Shown here: piece by piece, positions 8,466-16,178 of the stretch
How the letters are laid out: every line of letters starts with the position of its first letter
How positions within the stretch are numbered: position 1 is the first letter of the stretch
Source of the DNA: Bryobacteraceae bacterium
Lineage (GTDB): Bacteria; Acidobacteriota; Terriglobia; Bryobacterales; Bryobacteraceae
Assembly: GCA_030041495.1 (NCBI GenBank)
Contig: JASHNT010000113.1
Location: 1-64,000 of the forward strand
Reading direction: 5' to 3'
DNA length: 64,000 nt
Program-made: the position numbers and the translations under genes
The notes under the pieces: generated by a model
Told to the model about the DNA's origin: nothing
Database searches by the model: none
The model's input: the letters and a program-made list of their open reading frames with translations, nothing else

Positions 8466-8512
8466 GCGGTGCCGGTCGATTCGTCGGCGACAGCGAACTT
8501 CTGAAAGCTTGA
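8362..8512 (+). pseudogene. DUF5615 PIN-like toxin remnant
   Basis: A GTG at 8362 opens MWLLDANLDSRI, the characteristic N-terminus of DUF5615/PIN-like toxins. After about 12 residues the homology shifts frame: from 8402 the reading EFGAASRTAE...RYLGAALSGAG continues the family pattern (EFG-x-x-x-x-TAE-x-RGW-x-x-L), then stops at 8512. Most of the normal ~110-residue toxin, including the later acidic active-site residues, is absent. The convergent protease gene now occupies this DNA. The family match is from memory and rests on short segments. Confidence 0.5.
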
Positions 8513-9348
8513 ATCGCTTCGTTAATCCTGTCAACCGGTATGACTTCGGCGAGCCCTGAATTCTCTTCGAAGGTGACTCGAGCCCGCTGTGTCTGCGGGC
8601 TCACCGCCACGTCGATGTAGGGAATGAAGGCCGAGACGGCCCCGATCAAGTAGGCCTTGCTATTGCTTTTCGTTCCGTCAATCGCCATCATCGTCGGCTC
8701 CAAAACCACGGGGCCGCCGCTATTCCCGGGAAATACGTGAGAGTCGATCAGCAAGAACGGGGCGGCGGACGCGATCAGGTCGCTGATTCGCGCAATGGAT
8801 CCCTGCCTGACGATGGCGTAATTTCTGTGCTCCCCCGCCAGATTCATCGGAAACCCGAGCACAAAGATGGGATCACCCGCCGATACGCCGATCTCAGTCA
8901 TCTCACCTGTATCCGCCGCGTGTTGATCACTGGCCATGAAGTCGACATCGATACCTCGTTGGAGAAGCACCTGCCAGTTGATGCGCGCCGCAGCGACGTC
9001 GACGTTAGAGTCTGGGTGTGTGAACCAATCGCTGATCGGTGTATCGAAGATCTGTCCCTCGTCTGACGCCTTCTTCGGATTCAGCCGCACAGAAACGACA
9101 GCGTGGTTGGCGATTACGTGGCGGTTGGTCACCAGATAGATCTCGTAGCGCCGCTTCAAAGGATCTGGGTCATCTTGAGCCAAGTAGCCGTAGAAAAAGC
9201 CCGAAGCCTCCGTTACCCAGTGTTGCGCGCCGTGGCCGTCAGCCTCGTTATGCCCAATAGCAACAACCGAGTTGACGAAAAACGGCGGCAGAAGGGCGGC
9301 TCGCGCTGAAACCGCTGCAAGCAGGCCGAGAGCAAGGGTCCGAAGCAT
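8446..9348 (-). CDS. Secreted trypsin-like serine protease
   Basis: A 300-residue protein with a signal peptide (LALGLLAAVSARA) and a chymotrypsin-fold protease domain. The triad is visible: His77 in VTNRHVIA, Asp117 in SNVDVAAARI, and Ser210 in FPGNSGGPVVL. There is no PDZ domain, so it is not a DegP-type protease, and the C-terminus (FRSSLSPTNRPAPLKAAPR) is a short basic tail. It probably acts in the periplasm or outside the cell. Its 3' end overlaps the decayed toxin-antitoxin cluster, and its start lies 12 bases upstream of the nrdJ stop, so it could be read through from nrdJ. Confidence 0.83.
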   Translation of the reverse strand: MLRTLALGLLAAVSARAALLPPFFVNSVVAIGHNEADGHGAQHWVTEASGFFYGYLAQDDPDPLKRRYEIYLVTNRHVIANHAVVSVRLNPKKASDEGQIFDTPISDWFTHPDSNVDVAAARINWQVLLQRGIDVDFMASDQHAADTGEMTEIGVSAGDPIFVLGFPMNLAGEHRNYAIVRQGSIARISDLIASAAPFLLIDSHVFPGNSGGPVVLEPTMMAIDGTKSNSKAYLIGAVSAFIPYIDVAVSPQTQRARVTFEENSGLAEVIPVDRINEAIQAFRSSLSPTNRPAPLKAAPR

Positions 9349-9360
9349 TATCTTGACTGC

Positions 9361-12195
9361 TTAGCTGCACCCGCTGGTCGACCCGCAGTTGCCGCACTTG
9401 TAGCAGCTCCCGTTGCGGGTCATGACTCCGCCGCATTCGGCGCAAGTGGGGGCATCGGCGACGGCTACGGCGAAGGGTAGGGATTGTTGCGGCTCCGGCT
9501 CGGTGGGCTTGAGAACCGGGGTCTCGCCGGCTTCGCCCTGCGCGTACTCCGGACCAAGGAACTTCGCGCCCAGCCAGCGGAAGATGTAATCCATGATTGA
9601 CTTCGCGTAGGGGACGGTCGGGTTGCCGGTCCAGCCGCTCGGCTCAAACCGCACGTGGCTGAACTTATCGACGAAAAACTTCAGCGGCACGCCGTATTGC
9701 AGCGCGTAGCTGACGGCTGTCGCGAAGCTGTCCATCAGGCCGGAAATGGTCGAGCCTTCCTTGGCCATGGTCACGAACAGCTCACCGGGGGTTCCATCCT
9801 CGTACAGGCCGACGGTCATGTAGCCTTCGTGGCCGCCGATCGAGAATTTATGCGTGATCGAGTTACGCTCCATCGGCAGCTTGCGCCGCACCGGTTGGTA
9901 AACGATCTTCTCGACTACACGTTCCACCGCAACGGGCGCGGCTAAAGCAGGTGCGGAAGCGCCTTTTGCGCCCTTGGCCGTCCCCGAGCTCAACGGCTGC
10001 ACGCGTTTGGAATTATCGCGGTAAATCGCGACGGCCTTAAGCCCCAGCTTCCAGCTCTCGATGTACGCATTCATGATGTCGTCCACCGTGGATTCTTCAG
10101 GCATGTTGATGGTTTTGGAGATCGCGCCGGAGATGAACGGCTGCACCGCGGCCATCATCTTCACGTGGCCCATATAGTGAATCGACCGCGTGCCATTCTG
10201 CGGGCGGAAGCTGCAATCGAACACCGGCAGGTGCTCGTCTTTCAACCCCGGAGCTCCTTCGATGGTTCCCGTCGCGTCGACGTGATCCACGATCGCGTTC
10301 ACCTGATCGGTCGAGTAGCCAAGCTTGATCAAGGCGCTCGGAACGGTGTTGTTGACAATCTTGATGACGCCGCCGCCCACCAGCTTCTTGTACTTGACCA
10401 GAGCGAGATCCGGCTCGATTCCAGTGGTGTCGCAATCCATCATGAAGCCGATGGTTCCGGTAGGCGCGATCACGGTGGTCTGTGCGTTGCGATAGCCGGC
10501 GATGCGGCCCACCGTGAGAGCCTCTTCCCAGCAAGCTTTCGCGTTTTCGTAGACGTCGGAGGGCACCAGCTTGTTGTCCAGGTCCATGGTCGCGTCGCGA
10601 TGCATGCGAATCACGCCGAGGAACGGCTCCTCATTGACCGCGTAGCCCGCGCACGGCCCGGTAGCATCGTTAGAGATGCGAGCGCTGGTCAGATACGCTT
10701 GCCCGCACATGATGGCGGTCAGCGCGCCGGCCCAAGCCCGGCCCTGCTCGGAGTCATAGGGAATGCTCATCGACATCAGCAGCGCGCCCAAGTTGGCGTA
10801 GCCCAGGCCGAGCGGCCGGAAATCGTGCGAATTCTTCGCGATTTTCTCAGTGGGATAAGCGGCGTTGTCGACGATGATCTCCTGAGCAAGGATGATCGTG
10901 TCCACTGCGTGGCGATACGCTTCGACGTCGAAATGTCCGTCGGCGCCCACGAACTTCATCAGGTTGAGCGATGCCAGATTGCATGCGGAATCGTCCAGGA
11001 ACATGTACTCCGAGCACGGATTCGACGCGTTGATGCGAGCCGTGTTCTTAGATGTATGCCAGCGGTTCACCGTGGTGTCGAACTGCATGCCGGGGTCGCC
11101 GCACTGATGGGTGGCCTCCGCGATCTCGTGCATGAGGTCGCGAGCCTTGTAGCGCTTTACGGCCTGCCCGCCCACGCGCGATTTGGTCCACCAATCGTCA
11201 TCGCGCGCCACGGCTTCCATGAACTCGTCAGTGGCGCGAACGCTGTTATTGGCGTTCTGGAAAAAGATGGAGCTGTAGGCGTCGCCGTCGAGTGACGAAT
11301 CGTAACCGGCGTCGATCAGCGTGTGCGCTTTCTTTTCTTCCTTGGCCTTGCACCAGATGAATTTCTCGACGTCCGGATGGTCCGCGTTCAGGATCACCAT
11401 CTTGGCGGCCCGTCGCGTCTTCCCGCCGCTCTTGATCACTCCCGCGAAAGCGTCGAAGCCTTTCATGAAGCTCAAGGGACCGGAAGCGCGGCCGCCACTA
11501 GAGAGCAGGCCGTCTTCTTCGCGCAGCGTGGAAAGATTCGTTCCCGTTCCGGAGCCCCACTTGAACAGCATGCCTTCGGTCTTAGCGAGCTCCAGAATCG
11601 ATTCCAGCGTATCGCCCACGGAGTTGATGAAGCAGGCCGAGCACTGCGGCTTGCGCTCACCCGGCTGGAGTTTCTTCACGGAGTCGCTCAGGTCCTCGTA
11701 ATAATAACCGTAGCCACGCGGCTCCTTCACACCCACGTTGAACCAGACCGGCGAATTGAAGCAAGCCTTCTGGGTCAACATTAAGTGCGCCAGCTCATCG
11801 CGGAAGTTGGCGGCGTCCTGTACCGTGCGGAAGTAGCGCTGGTGCACGCCCCAATCCGTGATGCTGTCTACCACGCGGCTGATCAGTTGCCGCACGCTGG
11901 TTTCCCGCTCCGGGGAACCAGCCTTGCCGTAAAAATACTTGCTGACCACGATGTTGGTGGCTGTCTGGGACCAGTCGACCGGGACTTCGACGTCGCGTTG
12001 CTCGAAAATCACCGCGCCTTTATCGTTGCCAATGGAGGCGTTGCGCAGCTCCCAAGCAACTTCGTCGTAAGGGGTTTTCCCGGTCTCCAGCTTGGCAGTG
12101 AAGTACCGCGGAAAGGTGACTCCTACCCGTTCGGCGACCGGCACCGGTCGGCGCGTTTCCATCTTCATCGCGACACCTATTCCCAATTGTCCCAT
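9361..12195 (-). CDS. nrdJ: Adenosylcobalamin-dependent (class II) ribonucleotide reductase
   Basis: A 944-residue class II ribonucleotide reductase that makes deoxynucleotides by adenosylcobalamin radical chemistry, with or without oxygen. Seen motifs: CFNSPVWFNVG (redox Cys), NPCSEYMFLDDSACNLASLN (active-site N-C-E), and a C-terminal zinc-ribbon-like tail with CAECGG and CYKCGNCG. I chose ATG 12195 (MGQLGIG) because GGAGAGGGGA lies just upstream as a ribosome site; a longer frame to 12246 adds 17 untypical residues and would begin at the promoter -10. B12 supply genes are not in the window. Confidence 0.93.
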   Translation of the reverse strand: MGQLGIGVAMKMETRRPVPVAERVGVTFPRYFTAKLETGKTPYDEVAWELRNASIGNDKGAVIFEQRDVEVPVDWSQTATNIVVSKYFYGKAGSPERETSVRQLISRVVDSITDWGVHQRYFRTVQDAANFRDELAHLMLTQKACFNSPVWFNVGVKEPRGYGYYYEDLSDSVKKLQPGERKPQCSACFINSVGDTLESILELAKTEGMLFKWGSGTGTNLSTLREEDGLLSSGGRASGPLSFMKGFDAFAGVIKSGGKTRRAAKMVILNADHPDVEKFIWCKAKEEKKAHTLIDAGYDSSLDGDAYSSIFFQNANNSVRATDEFMEAVARDDDWWTKSRVGGQAVKRYKARDLMHEIAEATHQCGDPGMQFDTTVNRWHTSKNTARINASNPCSEYMFLDDSACNLASLNLMKFVGADGHFDVEAYRHAVDTIILAQEIIVDNAAYPTEKIAKNSHDFRPLGLGYANLGALLMSMSIPYDSEQGRAWAGALTAIMCGQAYLTSARISNDATGPCAGYAVNEEPFLGVIRMHRDATMDLDNKLVPSDVYENAKACWEEALTVGRIAGYRNAQTTVIAPTGTIGFMMDCDTTGIEPDLALVKYKKLVGGGVIKIVNNTVPSALIKLGYSTDQVNAIVDHVDATGTIEGAPGLKDEHLPVFDCSFRPQNGTRSIHYMGHVKMMAAVQPFISGAISKTINMPEESTVDDIMNAYIESWKLGLKAVAIYRDNSKRVQPLSSGTAKGAKGASAPALAAPVAVERVVEKIVYQPVRRKLPMERNSITHKFSIGGHEGYMTVGLYEDGTPGELFVTMAKEGSTISGLMDSFATAVSYALQYGVPLKFFVDKFSHVRFEPSGWTGNPTVPYAKSIMDYIFRWLGAKFLGPEYAQGEAGETPVLKPTEPEPQQSLPFAVAVADAPTCAECGGVMTRNGSCYKCGNCGSTSGCS

Positions 12196-12245
12196 GGTTC
12201 GTTCCCCTCTCTCCGACAAACAGCGACTACAGCCGCATGCTGGCA

Positions 12246-12274
12246 ATCATGACCCAACCTGTAGCGTGTGTCAA
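12246..12274 (-). promoter_or_regulatory. Predicted sigma-70 promoter of nrdJ
   Basis: On the minus strand TTGACA (12269-12274), a 17-base spacer and CATGAT (12246-12251, 4 of 6 to TATAAT) give a good sigma-70 promoter. It would start nrdJ transcription about 45 bases before its ATG. That leader is too short for a cobalamin riboswitch. Confidence 0.6.
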
Positions 12275-12338
12275 TAGCTTTAATCTATACGTAGTGGAAC
12301 CCACGCAACACGCTCTGGCGCAATTCTACTTTTCCAGA

Positions 12339-12368
12339 TAGACAATGCGGTGATAGCCGTGTTAGAAT
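12339..12368 (+). promoter_or_regulatory. Predicted promoter of the cys operon, consistent with a leaderless cysD mRNA
   Basis: TAGACA (12339-12344), an 18-base spacer and TAGAAT (12363-12368) match the sigma-70 consensus at 5 of 6 positions each. The expected transcription start, about 7 bases after the -10, falls on or next to the cysD ATG at 12374. There is no Shine-Dalgarno sequence before that ATG. Confidence 0.55.
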
Positions 12369-12373
12369 GAGTC

Positions 12374-13279
12374 ATGGCTTGGAAAATCAGCCACTTGCAG
12401 GCGCTGGAGGCGGAAAGTATTCATATTATCCGCGAGGTCGCCGCCGAATTCCAGCGGCCGGTGATGTTGTACAGCATCGGCAAGGATTCTTCGGTGATGG
12501 TCCGCTTGGCCCAGAAGGCGTTTCATCCGGGTCCCATTCCGTTTCCCCTGCTGCACGTGGACACGACGTATAAATTCAAGGAAATGATCACGTTCCGCGA
12601 CAATTTCGCGGCTGAGCTGGGGCTCAACTTGATCGTCCATTCAAATACGGCGGCGCTGGAAGCGGGTGCCAACCCATTCCGGCTGGGCACAGAGCGCTGC
12701 TGCGGGCTGCTGAAGACGCAGTCTCTTCTCGATGGGCTGCGCGAAGGCAACTTTGACGCAGCCTTCGGAGGCGCGCGGCGCGACGAAGAGAAATCCCGCG
12801 CCAAGGAGCGCATTTTCTCTTTCCGCGACCGGCTGGGCCAGTGGGACCCCAAGAATCAGCGCCCTGAGCTGTGGAACATTTTTAACAGCCGCGTGGAGCC
12901 CGGTGAAAGCATTCGCGTCTTTCCGCTTTCCAACTGGACGGAGCTCGACGTGTGGCAATACATCCACGTGGAGAACATTCCAATTGTGCCGCTGTACTTA
13001 GCTAAGCCGCGGCGGATGCTGGTGCGCGGCAATTCGCTCATCCTGCCGGAGCTCGATTTCGTGCAGCCGCAACCCGGCGACAAATTCGAGACGGTGAAGT
13101 GCCGGATGCGCTCACTGGGATGCTCACCGTGCACGGGAGCGATTCGCTCGGATGCCGACACGGTTCCCAAGATCATCGCGGAGCTGGTGGCGGTGCGTAA
13201 GTCGGAGCGCGAGAATCGCGTGATCGACCATGACCGGGAAGGTTCGATGGAATTGAAGAAGCGCGAAGGATACTTTTGA
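12374..13279 (+). CDS. cysD: Sulfate adenylyltransferase subunit 2
   Basis: The 301-residue catalytic subunit of heterodimeric ATP sulfurylase, which activates sulfate to adenylyl sulfate (APS) in the cytoplasm. It belongs to the PP-loop ATP pyrophosphatase superfamily: the loop is [10 protein letters not shown] at about residues 33-42, and family blocks [24 protein letters not shown] and CSPCTGAI are present. It is the first gene of cysD-cysN-cysH-tauE, one base before cysN. The promoter suggests leaderless translation. Regulation is unknown; no SAM riboswitch is visible. Confidence 0.94.
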   Translation: MAWKISHLQALEAESIHIIREVAAEFQRPVMLYSIGKDSSVMVRLAQKAFHPGPIPFPLLHVDTTYKFKEMITFRDNFAAELGLNLIVHSNTAALEAGANPFRLGTERCCGLLKTQSLLDGLREGNFDAAFGGARRDEEKSRAKERIFSFRDRLGQWDPKNQRPELWNIFNSRVEPGESIRVFPLSNWTELDVWQYIHVENIPIVPLYLAKPRRMLVRGNSLILPELDFVQPQPGDKFETVKCRMRSLGCSPCTGAIRSDADTVPKIIAELVAVRKSERENRVIDHDREGSMELKKREGYF

Positions 13280-13280
13280 C

Positions 13281-14711
13281 ATGGCTGCCGTGCTCGAACC
13301 ATCCCAGAACGGTCACTTCAACATCGACGCTTTCATGGAGACGGAGCAGTCCAAAGACCTGCTGCGCCTGACCACTGCCGGTAGCGTGGATGACGGCAAA
13401 TCGACGTTGATCGGGCGCATGCTGCACGATGCGCGCGGAGCCTACGAAGATCAACTCAAATCCGCCAGCCGCGGAGGCCAGATCGATTTCGCGCTGTTGA
13501 CCGACGGCCTGCGGGCGGAGCGCGAGCAAGGCATCACCATCGATGTGGCCTACCGCTATTTCGCCACGCCCAAGCGCAAATTCATTCTGGCCGACACGCC
13601 CGGCCATGAGCAGTACACGCGGAACATGGCTACGGGCGCGTCCACCGCGGAGTTGGCGATTATCCTCTGCGATGCGGCACGCGGATTAACCACTCAATCG
13701 CGAAGGCACGCCTACATCGCCGCGCTGCTGGGAATCCCGCAGTTTGTCATCGCGGTGAACAAAATGGACCTGGTGGATTTCCGCCAAGAGGTCTTCAACA
13801 AAATCCGCGACGAGTTTTCGCCGTTCCTACAGAACGCCAGCGCGCACGATCCTTACTTCCTGCCGTTAAGTGCGCTGAAGGGCGATAACGTCGTGGAGCG
13901 AAGCCGCAGGATGCCCTGGTTTACCGGCCCGAGCCTCCTGGAGTACCTCGAGTCCGTCGACACGCGCGGTCACTCCTTCGAGGCTCCGTTCCGCATGGCC
14001 GTGCAAGGCGTACTGCGGCCGGATCAAACCTTCCGGGGATACACGGGGCAGATTGCATCCGGCGTGATTCGACCCGGCGACGAGGTTCTCGCGCTGCCCT
14101 CCGGACGGCGCAGCAAGGTCCGCCGCATTGTAACCTATGACGGCGACCTCGAAGTCGGCTTTCCGCCGCTTTCGGTCACGTTAACACTCGAGGACGAAAT
14201 CGACATCGGCCGCGGCGATATGATCGCCGCCGGCGAGCCTCCGCAGCGCGCCCGCACCTTCGAATCCACCATGGTCTGGTTCGATACCCGCCCGCTCGAT
14301 CCCGCCCGGCACTATCTGGTCAAGCACGCCTCTCACGTCGTTCCTGCGCACGTCGAAGCAGTGCGTCACCGCCTGAACGTGGTCTCGCTCGATACCGAAC
14401 CGGCCTCAAGCTTATCGATGAACGAAGTAGGCGTAGTCCGGATCGCCACTTCGCGCGATCTGTTCATCGATCGCTATGCCGACAATCGCCTCACCGGCAG
14501 CTTCATTTTAATCGACCGCGAAACCAACTCAACGGCTGCGGCCGGCATGATTCTTTCGCGAGCCCGCAATACGGGCGAGAATGCGGCTGACCGGTTAGCG
14601 CGCCTGGTACGGGGCTTTGTTCCCACGGACGCGCTGTTGAATCTGCCCTTGGACGACGCGCTGGCCGCGGCCGAGCTGCGGAAGCGCCTCGAAGGGGTCT
14701 GGGATGATTGA
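13281..14711 (+). CDS. cysN: Sulfate adenylyltransferase subunit 1 (GTPase)
   Basis: The 476-residue GTPase subunit of ATP sulfurylase, which couples GTP hydrolysis to APS formation by CysD. EF-Tu-like motifs are all visible: GSVDDGKS at residues 34-41 (G1), DTPGHEQY (G3), NKMDLV (G4) and SALKGDNV (G5), followed by beta-barrel domains. The protein ends at residue 476 with no C-terminal APS kinase (CysC) domain, unlike CysNC fusions. This fits a downstream reductase that uses APS directly. It overlaps cysH by 8 bases. Confidence 0.94.
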   Translation: MAAVLEPSQNGHFNIDAFMETEQSKDLLRLTTAGSVDDGKSTLIGRMLHDARGAYEDQLKSASRGGQIDFALLTDGLRAEREQGITIDVAYRYFATPKRKFILADTPGHEQYTRNMATGASTAELAIILCDAARGLTTQSRRHAYIAALLGIPQFVIAVNKMDLVDFRQEVFNKIRDEFSPFLQNASAHDPYFLPLSALKGDNVVERSRRMPWFTGPSLLEYLESVDTRGHSFEAPFRMAVQGVLRPDQTFRGYTGQIASGVIRPGDEVLALPSGRRSKVRRIVTYDGDLEVGFPPLSVTLTLEDEIDIGRGDMIAAGEPPQRARTFESTMVWFDTRPLDPARHYLVKHASHVVPAHVEAVRHRLNVVSLDTEPASSLSMNEVGVVRIATSRDLFIDRYADNRLTGSFILIDRETNSTAAAGMILSRARNTGENAADRLARLVRGFVPTDALLNLPLDDALAAAELRKRLEGVWDD

Positions 14712-15384
14712 GCCGCCGATTGACGTCAAGACGCAAACAGCATCCGCGCTGATTGCTGACTTGTTGAGGCAATCCGGGGCGCCGTGTGTCACCTCCAGCT
14801 TCCAGCACGAATGCGTCGCGCTGGTGCACATGATTATCCAGCAGCGTCCGGACATTCCGGTGCTGTTTCTCGAAACCGGCTATCACTTTCCGGAGACGCT
14901 CGCCTATCGCGACAAAATCACGGCTCAGTGGAAGCTGAAGCTCATCAATCTGGAAGCCAAGCAGAGCGTGGCGGGGCAGGAAGCTCAGTTCGGCATCCTC
15001 AATCAAACCGCTCCAGACAAGTGCTGCAGGCTGCGAAAAGTCGAACCTCTGTTTTCCGGCTTGGCGCATTACGACACCTGGTTCACCGCGCTGCGGCGGG
15101 AACAATCGCCCACGCGGGCCAATCTTCAGGAAGTCGAATCCTTCAAGCTGCCCAGCGGAAAAACGCTCAAGAAGATCAGTCCGCTGGCGAGGTGGACCGT
15201 GAAGGAGATCTGGGGCTATCTGCACCGCCACGGCATCGAGCATCTCTCTTTGTACGACCAGGGCTACACCAGCATCGGCTGCAAACCGTGTACCGCCCTG
15301 CCAGTGAGCGCCGATGACCAGCGCTCCGGCCGCTGGCAGGGCAAGGGCAAGCTGGAGTGCGGAATCCATATTCAGGCTGAATAA
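14704..15384 (+). CDS. cysH: Assimilatory adenylylsulfate (APS) reductase, CysH type
   Basis: A 226-residue thioredoxin-dependent reductase that reduces activated sulfate to sulfite. It carries a vicinal Cys107-Cys108 (PDKCCRLRK) and Cys193-x-x-Cys196 (GCKPCTAL), the four ligands of the [4Fe-4S] cluster that marks APS reductases rather than the cluster-free PAPS enzymes. The catalytic cysteine is C219 in LECGIH. Absence of a CysC domain or gene here agrees with APS as substrate. It overlaps cysN by 8 bases, implying coupled translation. Confidence 0.92.
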   Translation: MIEPPIDVKTQTASALIADLLRQSGAPCVTSSFQHECVALVHMIIQQRPDIPVLFLETGYHFPETLAYRDKITAQWKLKLINLEAKQSVAGQEAQFGILNQTAPDKCCRLRKVEPLFSGLAHYDTWFTALRREQSPTRANLQEVESFKLPSGKTLKKISPLARWTVKEIWGYLHRHGIEHLSLYDQGYTSIGCKPCTALPVSADDQRSGRWQGKGKLECGIHIQAE

Positions 15385-15390
15385 ATCGAC

Positions 15391-16167
15391 ATGGAAATCG
15401 CCCTCGGTTTCATCATCTCCATCTTTATCGCGCTGACCGGCGTCGGCGCGGGATCGCTGACCACCCCGCTGCTCTTCTTGCTGGTCGGGCTGCCGGCTAA
15501 GGAGTGCGTGGGAACGGCCCTGGTTTTCGCGACCGTGGTGAAGGTGGTCACCGTGCCCAGCTACGTCGCGCGCCAGCAAGTGAACTGGCGAGTCTTCACG
15601 TACCTGACCGTCGCGGGCCTGCCGGGCGTAGTGGCCGGAGCCTTCCTGATGAAGCGCCTGCCGACCGACATCGTCATGGGCTGCGTCGGCCTGACCATTG
15701 TCAGCATCACTCTGGTCAATCTGTTCCGCTTCGCGCACGTGGTCCAGCACGACCGCACACGCTGGCTGGCTCCCCTGGGAACCCTGATCGGCCTGGAAAT
15801 GGGATTTTCCTCCGCGGGCGCCGGCGCGATCGGAGCTCTGGCGATGATGAGCCTTTCCAAGCTCACTACGGCGGAGATCGTGGGCACGAATCTGACCTTC
15901 GGACTGGCTCTGTCGGCGGTAGGCGGCTTGATTCACGCCAGTCTTGGCGACGTGAACACCATGGTGCTGTGGAGGCTGCTCGCGGGAGGAGTCGTGGGCG
16001 CTTTCGCCGGGTCGGCTTTGGCGGGCCGCGTCGAGTCCAGAAAACTTCGTTTCGCGTTATGCCTGGCTCTGGTCTACATCGGTGCGCAGCTTTCCTGGAC
16101 CAGTTTTTCGAAGGTCTACGCAACCGCGACGGCTCCCTCTGTCACGCCGGCCACCGCGCAGAAGTAA
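15391..16167 (+). CDS. TauE/SafE-family transporter (sulfite/sulfate related)
   Basis: A 258-residue integral membrane protein of about eight helices of the TauE/SafE (DUF81) family. It starts with ALGFIISIFIALTGVGAGSL and contains the family's second repeat, with AGAGAIGALAMMSL. Family members move sulfite, sulfoacetate or other small sulfur or carboxylate anions. Its place as last gene of the cysDNH operon, 6 bases after cysH, supports a role in sulfate uptake or relief of excess sulfite. The direction of transport cannot be told from sequence. Confidence 0.82.
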   Translation: MEIALGFIISIFIALTGVGAGSLTTPLLFLLVGLPAKECVGTALVFATVVKVVTVPSYVARQQVNWRVFTYLTVAGLPGVVAGAFLMKRLPTDIVMGCVGLTIVSITLVNLFRFAHVVQHDRTRWLAPLGTLIGLEMGFSSAGAGAIGALAMMSLSKLTTAEIVGTNLTFGLALSAVGGLIHASLGDVNTMVLWRLLAGGVVGAFAGSALAGRVESRKLRFALCLALVYIGAQLSWTSFSKVYATATAPSVTPATAQK

Positions 16168-16178
16168 GCGGCCTTCGG

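Noticed and set aside
10165-11295. Long plus-strand open frame opposite nrdJ
   Set aside because: It is antisense to conserved nrdJ codons and its translation has no recognisable domain; GC-rich third positions produce such frames.
12196-12373. Cobalamin riboswitch before nrdJ or SAM riboswitch before cysD
   Set aside because: The predicted leaders are about 45 bases (nrdJ) and near zero (cysD), and no conserved B12-box or SAM-box pattern is visible.
14503-15936. Long minus-strand open frame across cysN/cysH/tauE
   Set aside because: Spans three conserved genes in antisense and shows Gln/Arg/His-rich low-quality translation.
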